Positions 49,301 to 53,670 of a stretch of 64,000 bases of DNA are shown here, in pieces; position 1 is the stretch's first letter, and the number at the start of each line of letters is the position of its first letter. The position numbers were made by a program, and so were the translations under genes. The DNA lies in the NCBI RefSeq assembly GCF_036588685.1, contig NC_086381.1, forward strand, positions 49,041,431-49,105,430. The letters are read 5' to 3'. Origin of the DNA: Mytilus trossulus. Its lineage: Eukaryota; Mollusca; Bivalvia; Mytilida; Mytilidae. The notes beneath the pieces were generated by a model. The model was not told the origin of the DNA and did no database searches. It worked only from the letters and a program-made list of their open reading frames with translations.

Positions 49301-49467
49301 AGAACAGGAAGTTGATGGACCGACTATTGCATTGTGGGGAGAAATGCTTTATGGAATTTCTAAATGCTTTACGTTCTGACGACATTTATGCAGATCTCGC
49401 AAATCAGATAGAACAAACAGGTGTCACCAGTATTGATATTGCTAATCTTCAAAGTTGTTATACATAA
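4202..49467 (+). CDS. Composite Rho-like / death / Roc-COR / CARD-CARD signalling gene (5'-partial, 11 exons seen)
   Basis: Gene-level entry. Exons at 4202-4362, 7843-7918, 23037-23333, 23794-23849, 30443 (or 30451)-30520, 34937-35191, 35774-36355, 38399-38520, 44040-45299, 46251-46707, 47610-47927 and 49133-49467 all have AG acceptors; all but the last have GT donors. Phases match at every junction except 23849 to 30443. Domains in order: C-terminal part of a Rho-like GTPase, death domain, Roc GTPase, COR, helical region, two CARDs, stop at 49465-49467. Roc-COR proteins (Roco family: LRRK, DAPK1, MFHAS1) are dimerising GTPase scaffolds; death and CARD modules bind partners by homotypic contacts. 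I infer a cytosolic cell-death or innate-immune signalling role. The first exons lie outside the window. It may instead be two genes, a Rho-death gene and a Roco-CARD gene starting near 34963. The Roc-to-CARD part is the firmest. Confidence 0.7.
4821..5147. repeat. Recent 164-bp tandem duplication
   Basis: 4821-4984 and 4985-5147 are essentially identical, beginning 'atgaagtctgttgatgtgtc' and ending 'ttactagatcttagtat'. Copy 2 of the larger block (19.1 kb) has this sequence only once, so the tandem step came later. Confidence 0.95.
5185..5310. repeat. 'ggggcggatccag' dispersed repeat fragment
   Basis: The sequence 'caggggcggatccagtcattttt' followed by C-rich text ('ggtcccccaacccccatcccc') is a familiar molluscan repeat start. 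It is absent from the paralogous block at 19.6 kb, so it is an insertion. Confidence 0.5.
6205..6318. repeat. 57-bp tandem duplication
   Basis: 'ttcattacatgtaatgcttaacaggttt' plus about 30 bp is present twice in a row with few changes. The rest of the intron from 5640 to 7842 shows no gene I can support. Confidence 0.85.
7843..7918 (+). CDS. Exon: basic linker after the Rho-like domain
   Basis: A short exon with acceptor 'acacacttcag' and donor 'gtaaga'. It is entered in phase 0, matching the exit of the exon ending at 4362, and leaves in phase 1, matching the death-domain exon at 23037. It encodes about 25 residues, starting VSAGLAYHQRKKRIPVDLRR. The first residues would complete the last helix of the GTPase fold, followed by a basic stretch where free Rho proteins have their polybasic tail. 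Here the chain continues instead of ending in a prenylation motif. Support is phase agreement and good splice sites only, because the exon is too short for a family match. Confidence 0.5.
8100..8740. repeat. Mussel dispersed repeat ('cgcatcaaattccattatattgacaacg')
   Basis: Contains 'taaacctggttt', 'cgcatcaaattccattatat', 'gacaacgatatgtgaac' and repeated 'gggatgtataagtac' / 'acaaagcccattagcaaaa' sub-units about 110 bp apart. A second copy lies at about 50695-51250. The short frames here on both strands come from the repeat. Confidence 0.75.
10345..10465. repeat. Inverted-copy repeat, partner at 18640-18800
   Basis: 'ttaacggagaacatacggcta' and 'tgctgccgtggtcacgttttt' appear in reverse complement at about 18665-18770 ('acgtgaccacggcagaca...agccgtatgtttttccgttaa'). 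The two copies flank the decayed element at 12.4-17.7 kb. Confidence 0.65.
10777..12245. mobile_element. Terminal-inverted-repeat element with nested insertions
   Basis: The left end 'taggccacaccaatttaatt' (10777) and right end 'aaattggtgtggcctta' (to 12245) are inverted copies of about 35 bp, continuing as 'cttgttctacgga' / 'tccgtcgaacaag'. Inside lies a reverse copy of the common mussel repeat (11060-11850), itself split by about 465 bp between 'ccaagccataatcag' and 'aggtcaaagtacggcc'. No transposase frame is seen. Confidence 0.6.
12455..12800 (+). repeat. Three direct repeats just upstream of the decayed element's start codon
   Basis: A unit of about 130 bp with 'gaagttcgttgttttatttgagg', 'catagttttgttataattgta' and 'cacgtttcagacccggaatatgg' occurs two and a half times (about 12459-12598, 12599-12730, 12731-12800). 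The last, shortened copy runs directly into the ATG at 12808. Repeated 5' regions of this kind often act as promoters of mobile elements. Confidence 0.75.
16300..17100 (+). pseudogene. XPG/FEN-type 5' nuclease-like domain within the decayed element
   Basis: In the frame starting near 16092 the following appear in order: VLIRDGMALTQSL (codon 71 on; compare the DASMSxYxFL strand-helix at the start of FEN1); CLVDVFDRYDLEQSIKSAER followed by VRR (codon 111 on; compare VFDGxxPxLK...R-R); HEETDTRMILHA (codon 222 on; compare EAEAxCAxL); SPDTDVLIL (codon 253 on; compare TEDMDxLxF); and VTGCDTTSSLFGIGKRTLFK (codon 315 on; compare LGxDYxxSIxGIGxKxAxxL, the metal Asp and helix-3-turn-helix). All the acidic groups that bind the two metals in FEN1 have counterparts. 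The comparison is from memory of the FEN family, not an alignment run. This frame itself is intact over the domain. Confidence 0.6.
17460..17636 (+). pseudogene. Cys-rich zinc-binding tail of the decayed element
   Basis: The last coding piece reads DLVRTCKGKSVCSKGCICFE, then QNLSCTDLCPCQAEDICHNV, and an acidic end with DDDEDDDV before TAA. The spacing C-x5-C-x3-C-x-C-x6-C-x3-C-x-C-x5-C-x-N is like one half of a CXC (tesmin-type) domain, a DNA-binding zinc module. Related family members also end in such a block. It follows a frame change between about 17400 and 17440. Confidence 0.55.
17640..19140. other. Intron stretch without gene
   Basis: 3' flank of the decayed element with an A-rich run at 17736-17770, then plain AT-rich sequence and the inverted repeat copy at 18640-18800. 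No exon or RNA gene is visible. Confidence 0.6.
19140..19930. repeat. Duplicated intron block, copy 2
   Basis: Diverged same-strand copy of the block at 4440-5640, without the 164-bp tandem duplication and without the 'ggggcggatccag' insertion, so it keeps the older layout. Confidence 0.75.
20174..20270. repeat. Hairpin-forming repeat ('cagattgttatcctgagaaaacattgtcaa')
   Basis: The left arm 'gcagattgttatcc..gagaaaacattgtcaa' pairs with 'ttgacaatgctttttcgagggataccaatctgct'. A single-arm copy recurs at 22652-22695. Confidence 0.7.
20660..22193. mobile_element. Foldback element with 14-bp flanking direct repeat
   Basis: The 14-mer 'taaaacagattatc' stands at 20660-20673 and 22180-22193. Between them 20674-about 21310 and about 21590-22179 are inverted copies: 'tttagactaaataacatatga' against 'tcatatgttatttagtctaa', 'cgttatcgcatggcatt' against 'aatgccatgcgataacg', and 'gatcataacatgt' against 'acatgttatgatc'. 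The arms are about 600 bp and the loop about 280 bp. The apparent frames around 21180-21270 (+) and 21640-21770 (-) are mirror images of each other, not genes. Confidence 0.8.
22208..22500. mobile_element. Palindromic MITE-like element, copy 1
   Basis: 22208-22326 is a near-perfect hairpin starting 'gggttattgcatgaatattgg' and ending with its complement. It is followed by 'gcactagtgcaataa' and 'tgtgggaaat...tatattgctatgcaata'. A second copy with the same layout lies at 43489-43800. Confidence 0.8.
23037..23333 (+). CDS. Exon: death domain
   Basis: The acceptor is 'attctgttttag' and the donor is 'gtttgt'; entry and exit are both phase 1. The exon encodes about 98 residues. The pattern is that of a death domain: an opening helix (RPFVVDKILPAF), KKDWVAFGVYIGYNKDTLKL for helices 2-3, NPFWQVLRYWTE with the conserved Trp of helix 4, then DPLKILYKGLSKVNKSLKRD for helices 5-6. 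Death domains are six-helix bundles that pair with other death domains in receptor and adaptor complexes. One exon holds the whole module with symmetrical phases, so it could be shuffled as a unit. The nearest coding neighbours are the basic exon at 7843 and a short linker at 23794. Confidence 0.8.
23794..23849 (+). CDS. Exon: short acidic linker after the death domain
   Basis: The acceptor is 'ctgttttacag'; the phase-1 entry joins cleanly to the death-domain exon and reads DNDEYVSIVVATNPSSSQE. The best donor is 'gaa|gtgtgt' at 23850, a phase-0 exit; two other GTs lie 2 and 4 bases further on. The frame stays open to 24038, but beyond about 23920 it runs into a dispersed mussel repeat, so that longer reading is unlikely to be protein. 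If this were the last exon of a separate Rho-death gene, the stop would be at 24036-24038. No other landmark residues are visible. Confidence 0.45.
24050..24450. repeat. 'aagttaactt...ccagtcct' tandem array
   Basis: At least ten irregular copies of a 25-45 bp unit built from 'ataagttaactt' and 'gaaaccagtcctg'. GTTAAC is itself a palindrome. The array lies just after a dispersed-repeat fragment (23925-24050). Confidence 0.85.
24900..26490. repeat. Minisatellite, about 250-bp unit, 6.3 copies
   Basis: Each unit holds 'ggtgccagcatgtcctccttt', 'gatatgtaacaaaatttcagt', 'ttgaccgcatcgaccaaaac' and 'aatcagccatattttttatgt'. Units begin near 24930, 25185, 25435, 25680, 25930, 26180 and 26440 (last one cut short). 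Apparent frames at 25952-26266 (-) and 26389-26601 (+) fall inside it and are not genes. Confidence 0.92.
26600..28890. other. Intron stretch without gene
   Basis: AT-rich sequence with no splice-bounded exon seen. The only repeat noted is a 24-bp direct duplication 'gttatatacttctatcagaatc' at about 28341-28387. Confidence 0.5.
28890..29160. repeat. Mussel satellite-like unit ('gactcatcagtgacgctcgaa'), partial
   Basis: Begins 'aaactcatcatagatacc', has 'cgcgcgtttcgtctacaaaag' and 'gtacgaagttgaagagcat'. Other copies are at 32445-32900, 38928-39326, 41169-41502 and 41503-41905. Confidence 0.85.
30443..30520 (+). CDS. Exon: short linker before the Roc domain
   Basis: A long T-run acceptor ('ttctttttttttag') opens at 30443 and the donor 'gtaaga' follows 30520. 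The phase-1 exit joins the exon at 34937 as ...FSKD-E-QIPLTIWK. The only open frame reads EYLKDKDIFNFQHELKDFKF, a charged helical stretch. From 30443 entry would be phase 1, which does not fit the phase-0 exit at 23849, and a 'T' carry-over from the alternative donor there would make a TAA stop. A second AG at 30449-30450 gives phase-0 entry at 30451 and solves the mismatch. An unseen exon between 23.9 and 30.4 kb is the other explanation. Confidence 0.5.
30617..32117. mobile_element. Foldback element with 'tgtgaagttagcagccggttcg' termini
   Basis: The left end at 30617 and right end at 32117 are exact inverted copies over 22 bp and weaker ones over about 280 bp ('aggactgataagata' / 'tatcagtcctct', 'atatttgtctttatgtaat' / 'attacataaagacaaatat'). 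The interior holds a second set: 31015-31165 and 31360-31530 are direct copies, and 31585-31725 is the inverted copy. No protein frame of note. Confidence 0.75.
32445..32900. repeat. Mussel satellite-like unit, two diverged copies
   Basis: 'cagacgcgcgtttcgtctgca' at about 32458 and 'gcaagactcgcttttcgactgcata' at about 32792 mark two decayed units; 'gtgatactctcgggtatgaaa' is the conserved middle. A 'caacaacccgaccaaacac' fragment follows. Confidence 0.75.
33726..33892. repeat. 81-bp tandem duplication
   Basis: 'cgatgcttttaattcaatgtttaga' to 'gtgataataat' is present twice in a row with about 6 differences. Confidence 0.9.
34135..34345. repeat. Molluscan dispersed repeat ('gttttaacgccacttttaagca')
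   Basis: 'ttttggtgttttaacgccact', 'ggtggaggaagccagagt' and 'cccggagaaaatcaccgacc' form a block I know from many mussel loci. A (GA)n run follows at 34534-34551. Confidence 0.8.
34937..35191 (+). CDS. Exon: start of Roc GTPase domain, Walker A (G1)
   Basis: The acceptor is 'aatttaccacag' and the donor is 'gtaagt'; entry and exit are both phase 1. It encodes KMGEEAEEQYRGVLRSG, then a beta strand and P-loop IVGPFGVGKTCL (G1, bases 35047-35070), followed by KRLLRKEISDVTSTNGIE with a Thr in the switch I (G2) area. This is the nucleotide-binding start of a Roc (Ras of complex proteins) domain. An ATG at 34963 sits in a good animal start context (aaaATGG), so it could be the start codon of a shorter or separate Roco gene; I prefer a continuing exon because phase-1 coding sequence reads through the splice acceptor. 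The whole exon is in frame with the next. Confidence 0.85.
35774..36355 (+). CDS. Exon: Roc domain middle with a long charged insert and G3 (DFAGQ)
   Basis: The acceptor is 'atttaatag' and the donor is 'gtaaat'; entry and exit are both phase 1. About 194 residues. The first 105 or so are a Lys/Asn/Asp/Glu-rich, low-complexity stretch (KENTKSNKITVV..., DKRDKINN..., EDEKKKIPVP) with no fold I recognise. The Roc core then resumes: FDDFAEVALLDFAGQYEFYA has the G3 motif DFAGQ at 36184-36198, followed by a Roc-type strand, HAVYLLVLDVSKN. G1 and G3 are normally about 40-60 residues apart, so this insert sits between switch I and G3 and roughly doubles the domain. Such inserts are likely surface loops or partner sites; that is inference. 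Confidence 0.88.
36391..37810. other. Intron stretch without gene
   Basis: AT-rich sequence between the G3 and G4 exons of the Roc domain. Short frames (for example 37510-37701) have no splice support and no family resemblance. Confidence 0.6.
37823..38043. mobile_element. 221-bp MITE with 'taccgtatagcgggttattttcgcgg' termini
   Basis: The left end 'taccgtatagcgggttat' and right end 'ataacccgctatacggta' are inverted copies of about 28 bp flanked by TA. Inside are repeated 'ccgccaaa' and 'tttcgcg' strings. Elements with this end are widespread in animal genomes. Confidence 0.88.
38399..38520 (+). CDS. Exon: Roc domain end with G4 motif
   Basis: The acceptor is 'cgttttcacag' and the donor is 'gtatct'; phase-1 entry, phase-0 exit. 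The 41 residues start EYINFWMDAIHCYG, the helix that follows the Roc strand with the aromatic W-x-x-x-I pattern of Roco proteins. Then comes LPSIIVVGTCCDKLQ, where a hydrophobic strand runs into the G4 element. In Roc domains of this type G4 reads GTHxDKL, so GTCCDKL keeps Asp-Lys and changes His to Cys. The donor lies directly after Gln, and a terminal-inverted-repeat element begins only about 36 bases downstream in the intron. Confidence 0.85.
38557..38927. mobile_element. TIR element copy 1, right end cut by satellite insertion
   Basis: It starts 'aaggtgtaatacc' 36 bases after the G4 exon donor. It matches 42853-43322 over most of its length ('ttcccaaaaatgtgcagaatt', 'taatggtgttttgaaata') and stops at 'tttggtggtat', where the 'aaactcatcatagatacc' satellite unit begins. 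Confidence 0.75.
38928..39326. repeat. Mussel satellite-like units, broken by a mobile element
   Basis: One full unit (38931-39287) and the start of the next, which stops at 'ttttgtatatat' where the element at 39327 is inserted. The sequence resumes at 41169 as 'atatacaccagccgcccgtttcg'. Confidence 0.9.
39327..41168. mobile_element. 1.84-kb element with 'aaacgtgtcc' array termini
   Basis: The left end 'gtaacactcagaaacgtgtcc' and right end 'ggacacgtttgggagtgttac' are inverted copies over at least 60 bp, each made of repeated 'cccaaacgtgtcc'. The flanks are 'atat' on both sides (39323-39326, 41169-41172), a likely target duplication. The interior 39700-40570 has about six copies of a 'gcatgaaatacttgcaactggacaa' unit. 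No transposase frame is visible, so it is non-autonomous. Confidence 0.88.
41169..41905. repeat. Mussel satellite-like units, continuation
   Basis: Completes the unit interrupted at 39326, then a full unit at 41503-41872 and the start of a third. Hallmarks are 'gtttcgtctacaaaagactca', 'gactactgggcttgtg' and 'taccctcggggaaataaatc'. The unit is about 357-370 bp. Confidence 0.92.
42853..43322. mobile_element. TIR element copy 2 (complete)
   Basis: The ends 'aatgtgtaatacca' and 'tggtggtattacacctttaac' are inverted, about 15 bp. The body matches 38557-38927, plus a segment after 'tatgatacaga' that copy 1 lacks. It is followed by the palindromic element at 43489. Confidence 0.75.
43489..43800. mobile_element. 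Palindromic MITE-like element, copy 2
   Basis: The hairpin 43489-43607 ('gggttattgcatgaatattgg' to its complement) and the same tail as copy 1 ('gcactagtgcaatatta', 'gtgggaaatattatattgc'). Confidence 0.8.
44040..45299 (+). CDS. Exon: COR domain (C-terminal of Roc)
   Basis: A large 1,260-bp exon; acceptor 'atgtttgtag', donor 'gtataa', phase 0 at both ends, about 420 residues. It opens TDKETRKWEIQKQFDQIL, the helix after G4. The COR signature follows: LPTRWIKYEQVLDQ (P-x-x-W near the start), a winged-helix-like section with LGKSVGLEI and FLKYQHDIGNLIYFED, then LVILQPQWLVDVLKCLVS, which is the conserved QPQWL strand-helix. The second half (HYYVPCLIKSK, FLPPAFFNHVLVNYIRR) matches the C-terminal half of COR, which forms the dimer contact in Roco proteins. 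A CCNGSYDNPDGM and cysteine-containing tail closes the exon. The COR domain couples GTP state to dimerisation. Confidence 0.9.
45651..45970. repeat. 162-bp tandem duplication in the intron after the COR exon
   Basis: 'acttacagaaatccttacaac' begins at 45651 and 45813; each copy runs through 'tttcacaactt.gttgtcatg' and 'gtgatatatcatatt...gacacta'. Confidence 0.9.
46251..46707 (+). CDS. Exon: helical region between COR and CARDs, unknown family
   Basis: The acceptor is 'tgtattttgtag' and the donor is 'gtaagt'; phase-0 entry, phase-1 exit; about 152 residues. It is mostly predicted-helical by eye: EELNADMLNYVRLAKTVADL, then EQLKSDGSELTGNTSM, TFRSLFTSFQLQN, GDDVKRWRFVLNELKNHSKI, and a long Leu/Phe-rich helix to the end. 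I do not recognise the family. The stretch around DDVKRWRFVLNELKNH recalls the Arg/Asn-rich helix of HEPN-like domains found near death-fold proteins, but the spacing of Arg and His does not fit the RX4-6H motif, so I make no such call. Phases tie it firmly to its neighbours. Confidence 0.8.
46740..47600. other. Intron stretch between helical exon and first CARD
   Basis: It holds an unusually long open frame (47116-47535, +) with no recognisable protein and no ATG at its start. I see no supported gene here. Confidence 0.5.
47610..47927 (+). CDS. Exon: first CARD
   Basis: The acceptor is 'tctgtaattacag' and the donor is 'gtatat'; both ends are phase 1, so the exon is symmetrical. 106 residues. 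The CARD core runs from about 47650: helix 1 LQEISVSKILDHMMTHCVLT, SDDRRHVEQLV for helix 2, EQNQALLDIIIDRN for helix 3, STFDIFIDALRDSGYDGIAE for helices 4-5, then LL...DLEDI. The pattern L-x-x-L-L/I-D-x-I-x-x-R/K-G/N and F-x-x-F-x-x-A-L-R-x-x-x-x-x-x-L-A/E is that of CARDs in NLR, RIG-I and adaptor proteins, which assemble by CARD-CARD contacts. It is followed by a short linker and a second CARD on the next exon. Confidence 0.85.
48105..48510. repeat. Mussel dispersed repeat, + orientation copy
   Basis: 'cctgtcccaagtcaggagcc', 'gttgtcgtttgtttatgtgta', 'ggccttttatagctgac' and 'gtctcattggcaatcatacca', with a small insertion of about 45 bp after 'gatagttgtctc'. Same family as 3055-3365. Confidence 0.9.
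48685..48960. repeat. Mussel dispersed repeat, - orientation copy
   Basis: 'tgccaatgagacaactctcca', 'acacggagccgtgg', 'agcaagctataaagggccccc' and 'aacgacaggccccgaacaac'. It forms an inverted pair with the copy at 48105-48510, about 175 bp apart, in the intron between the two CARD exons. Confidence 0.9.
49133..49467 (+). CDS. Terminal exon: second CARD and stop codon
   Basis: The acceptor is 'tgatctttttcag', entered in phase 1. 110 residues to a TAA at 49465-49467. The CARD reads NIKHEAIVDHLISCELLTID (helices 1-2), DQQTIEACPAQTEKNRKLMD (helices 2-3), RLLHCGEKCFMEFLNALRSD (helices 3-4) and IYADLANQIEQTG (helices 5-6). It lines up with the first CARD residue for residue over hallmark positions (D-H-L/M, T-x-D-D, N-x-x-L-x-D, F-x-x-F-x-x-A-L-R), so the pair probably arose by duplication of a phase-1 exon. 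The C-terminus is SCYT with no further domain. The 3' untranslated region follows at once and carries a 302-bp tandem duplication. Confidence 0.88.
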
Positions 49468-50600
49468 AATGTAGATAATCCATGAATTATGAACTTAGTT
49501 ATACCCATTTAACAATGAAAAATATACTGATATATTAACATGTATTACGCTTCTAATGACCATTTGGATTTTTTTCTTCGTTTTATTTAAAACAAAAAAG
49601 GCGGCATGGTTACAATATAACTTGTATAAACATGCGAGATTTGTCTATTATCATCTTTTTTTAAGTTGTTGAATTATAACCTGATGACTATAATACTCAT
49701 AAAAAAAACTTTACATGCAAAAAAAGATCAGCAAGACAAGATGTAGAAATAAGTCAAAAGTTATTTTAAAGTGTAGATAATCCATGAATTATGAACTAAG
49801 TTATACCCATTTAACAATGAAAAATATACTGATATATTAACATGTATTACGCTTCTAATGACCATTTGGATTTTTTTCTTCGTTTTATTTAAAACAAAAA
49901 AGGCGGCATGGTTACAATATAACTTAAATAAACATGCAAGATTTGTCTATTATCATCTTTTTTTAAATTGTTGAATTATAACCTGATGACTATAATACTC
50001 ATAAAAAAAACTTTACATGCGAAAAAAGATCAGCAAGACAAGATGTAGAAATAAGTCAAACGTGACAACTCTTTTAATATTAGTCCGGAAAATGGAAGTT
50101 GTTATCTTATAATTCATCTGGGTTTTTTTCTTTCAATCGATAAATGGCTTTTGAAAGCGTAATACTACTGCTGCCTTTATTTAAATGTGTAATATAGAAA
50201 TTGGTTATCCCCTAATAGTCACTTTTCAAAAAATTGTGATAAACATTTATATATCGTTTATATCAATATCAGCTATCAGTTATACCCAAACATATATTCT
50301 ACTTTTTCGCTATTTTGTTTTAGCATTTATTTCATTTTTATGTACATGTAGATGGCATGATGTTGATGTTTCTTTCAATTGACATTTGCTATTGAAAAGT
50401 TAATGTGGTGTTATATCGATGTGTTCAATTGATAACTTGTTCCTTAATATGATACTGTGGCAATCAATTTTGTAGCAATCAATTCAAATATCTAGCTGTT
50501 CACATATATACGAAATGTCATGTAGTTATAATAAAAAAAAATGACAGAGCGTGTAAATATGCAAAAATAAATGTATTCTAAAATTAGTCTTGGTTTTCTT
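49468..50600 (+). other. 3' untranslated region with tandem duplication and candidate poly(A) signals
   Basis: The stretch directly after the stop consists of two near-identical copies of about 302 bp (49471-49772 and 49773-50059). Further sequence without coding follows to about 50600. AATAAA occurs at 49927-49932 (only in the second copy; the first has GTATAAA at the matching place), at 50530-50535 and at 50566-50571. Which signal is used cannot be told from sequence. Confidence 0.5.
49471..50059. repeat. 302-bp tandem duplication in the 3' untranslated region
   Basis: 49471-49772 and 49773-50059 agree almost base for base from 'gtagataatccatgaattatg' to 'gacaagatgtagaaataagtc'. It starts four bases after the stop codon. 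Confidence 0.95.
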
Positions 50601-50694
50601 TTTTCAATACGTCCACTGGGAAATTATGTTTAGGCATTTTGATAGCAGTTCATTTACCATTTATTTAATCTAAACACACTGGATAAACCTCAAA

Positions 50695-51250
50695 GATCAA
50701 ACGGTGACAAGGATCATAAAAGACCCAAGTAAAAGATATAAACTAGTACAAATCATTCTTAAAAGCAGGGAAGAAATTACCAAAATTAATTATATATCTG
50801 TACTTATAAAAGTAAAATCCCAAAACGACTATATTCCGAGGAAAAATCCCAAAGAAAAGTCCCTAATCAATTGGGAAAATCACATGATAAAACACATCAA
50901 ACGAGTGGACAACATCTGTCATACTCCTGACTTATTACAGGCATTTTAAATGTAGTAAATGGTAGGTGAACCTGGTTTTATAGCGCTAAACCTCTTACTT
51001 GTATGATTGTCGCATCAAATTCCTTTATATTTACAACGACATGTTAACAAAACCGACATAATTGACAAAATAGGAGTACAGCAGTTATCACTGTGTCACA
51101 ATCTCAATCACAAAAACAAACAAATATTTCACATATTAAACTTACTACTTCAACCAAGAGAAAGCCCAAACATGTGCTTGACTGTAAAAGGCCCTCAGAA
51201 AAAAAAAAAAAAAAAAAAGGTGAAACAATTCAAACGCGATAGCTAACGGC
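50695..51250. repeat. Mussel dispersed repeat, second copy of the 8.1-kb family
   Basis: 'aacctggttttatagcgcta', 'cgcatcaaattcctttatat', 'ttacaacgacatgttaac' and an A-run at 51201-51220. Matches the first half of 8100-8740. Confidence 0.75.
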
Positions 51251-51409
51251 CTAGTTTATAAAAAAAAATATATACTGTTAATGTCTGTGTCAGTTTGGTC
51301 TCTTGTGGACAGTTGTCTCATTGGCAATCATACAACATCTTCCTTTTTATATGTACGAACAACTGATGTCACTGAACATTAATTGTATGTGGTTCAGGCA
51401 TGGGACGAT

Positions 51410-51570
51410 TTACATTGCAATGTAATGCATAACTTTACAATTACTTTGACAAAACCATGCATTATATCATAATTACAATTACATTAATGTATCAAAGTAA
51501 TGCATTAAATTACAATTACTTTTGCAAATTAGTAATGCATTGAATTGCACATTGTATTTGTAAATTTATT
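51410..51570. repeat. 'taatgcattacaattac' low-complexity array
   Basis: Irregular repeats of 'gtaatgcat', 'aattacaattac' and their complements over about 160 bp. It follows a fragment of the common mussel repeat (51290-51360). Confidence 0.8.
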
Positions 51571-52494
51571 ATTGACATGATTAAGTTAATAGAAAAATCA
51601 AAAATTTTGAAAAACCACATAAAGTCACAAAAGATTCTTACATGTGCAGTAACTGTTCCTATTAATGAGTTTAAGTAAACATGTTAAGGGGGCTCGCAGG
51701 TCTAATTCAATTTTTAAAGGCAGTGCTTTAAGGCCTGACTTTTAAGTCATGATGTTCATCTTTTCATACGCAATCTATGCAGGGGGTCTTTTGGCCAGAA
51801 ATAGATCCGGAAATCTTCGAATTTCTCCTCTTCTTTTTATGGTATAATATGGTTTTTGTTTCTTTCATTTACATTGGGGACTAAAGAAACGATCAGTGTG
51901 TATTGTTCGTTTTATAGAACTTGTTATTAGTGTGTATTTTGCATTATAAGCAGTCAACCTGACTACAAACTATCATTATGTGTATTCCGTGTGGAAAGAG
52001 GTCGGGTCAATTTCGAGTGTTATCTGACATCTAAATATTCTTTAATTAGTTCAGACGTTGATATAACAATGAAAAGTCGACTGAACATGATTAATATTGC
52101 ATCTTCTATAATTCAAAGCGGAATTCGGTTTATATACGAGAAACCGTAAAGCGTTTTCAATTTCGGTTCTAGTTATGTATGTTGTCTACGTATTATCCTG
52201 GTTCCCGGTACTACGTTCCGTGTATTAGCTATTTGATATATGTGATGTGTAACATTACGGTCGGGTACCAGCCAATCTACGTGTGTATGTGTACATGATT
52301 TCCCGCCAAAATGACCGATTTACAGCTAAAAAAATAGTTCATAAACGTTCCGTATATTGATATGCAAATTCATAATAAATCGTAACTTTTTTTTATCTTT
52401 GTATAATAAATATAACAAAATGGATTCCACAAAATTGAAAATAGCATTATTTTACGAGGATTTCTCATATTTTTCTCACTTCCGGGCGCAGTAA

Positions 52495-53670
52495 TACGTA
52501 TGTTTTGAAGAAGCTCGAAGAATTTGACAAAGTGAATTGAGAAGGAAACGGATAGATATACGTCCTTGCTATCAGGTAAAACAATTTAAATGTACAGAAC
52601 AAACACATTTACTTCACACAAATAGTACAGGCTTAAGCTTTTTATTGTCTTACACGACTGAAGTCAAGTGTTTAAACGACGGCGGTGAGCTACAAGGTAC
52701 GGGTCATACTGGGTCAAGTCTAAATATGTAAACATATCCACGTGCTATTAGGTAGAAAGCATCGTAATGCAATATCTACAATTTTTCCTCCTTTATACAT
52801 CGTTTAACCAGATATATTTCTCCTTTATACATCGTTTAACCAGATATATTTCTCTTTCAAATACACTTAAACACGGATTGTATGTACGTATCTTTTCTAG
52901 TGTTTTCTTGTCCTTATTAAAGTTCATTTGTTGATGTTTAAATATTTTTGAACGACTGAACACAGGAGTAAATGAATGCAACAATTATATATACTGAAGA
53001 CTTGGGCTGTACAATGATAGTGTACGTATATCATACTGATTATTATTCTAGCAGTAATTATGTTAATTTAGGATGTAATGACAGGAATTCATGAGTTATG
53101 CCTCAGGCTTTCTGAAAAAATATCAATGACAATGTAAACAGGAACAAAACATTGACACGAATGATGCTCTCTTCCATGTTATAGTTATTTAGGTATGTGT
53201 GTTGCACAAGTTTAAAAAAAAAATAAGTTATAAAACTTTTTTTCAGGGCACAAACCCACTTTAAAGAGACTTGTCTACTGCCATACCCATCCTATTTTCA
53301 TGCACCATTTGCAAGCAAGAGACTGAATGGTTTGCAAAACTAAAAATCAGGACGGTGTCCAATTAAAACAAAAGAACTAAACTGGATGAATATTGTAGGA
53401 GAAATCTAGAGGAAAGTTTTGATTTGTGAAATTGGTTTTCCTGAAAAGTTATTCATCCTAGCCTGCAGAAAGGAACTATAAGTTATAACTGTCCACCACC
53501 AACTGACGAGCTAATGTTGAGCTTCACATATGGAATTACTCAAATACCATCAATGTCTATGTTTTCAGCACAGATTTCACAAGTTATGACAAAGCTGTGC
53601 TTTTTTTATACCTGTTAAAGAGTTGTATACTAAATTTTATTTTTTTATCAATAAATATATATTGTGTCAT
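52495..53670 (+). ncRNA. Possible two-exon non-coding transcript
   Basis: The ETS-type promoter box 'cacttccggg' lies at 52477-52486. About 90 bp later a good donor (ctatcag|gtaaaa at 52575/52576) ends a possible first exon. A strong acceptor (aactttttttcag, exon from 53247) opens about 400 bp of less AT-rich sequence ending with AATAAA at 53650-53655. No long frame is present in either part. Strand and exon limits are inferred from signals only. Confidence 0.3.
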
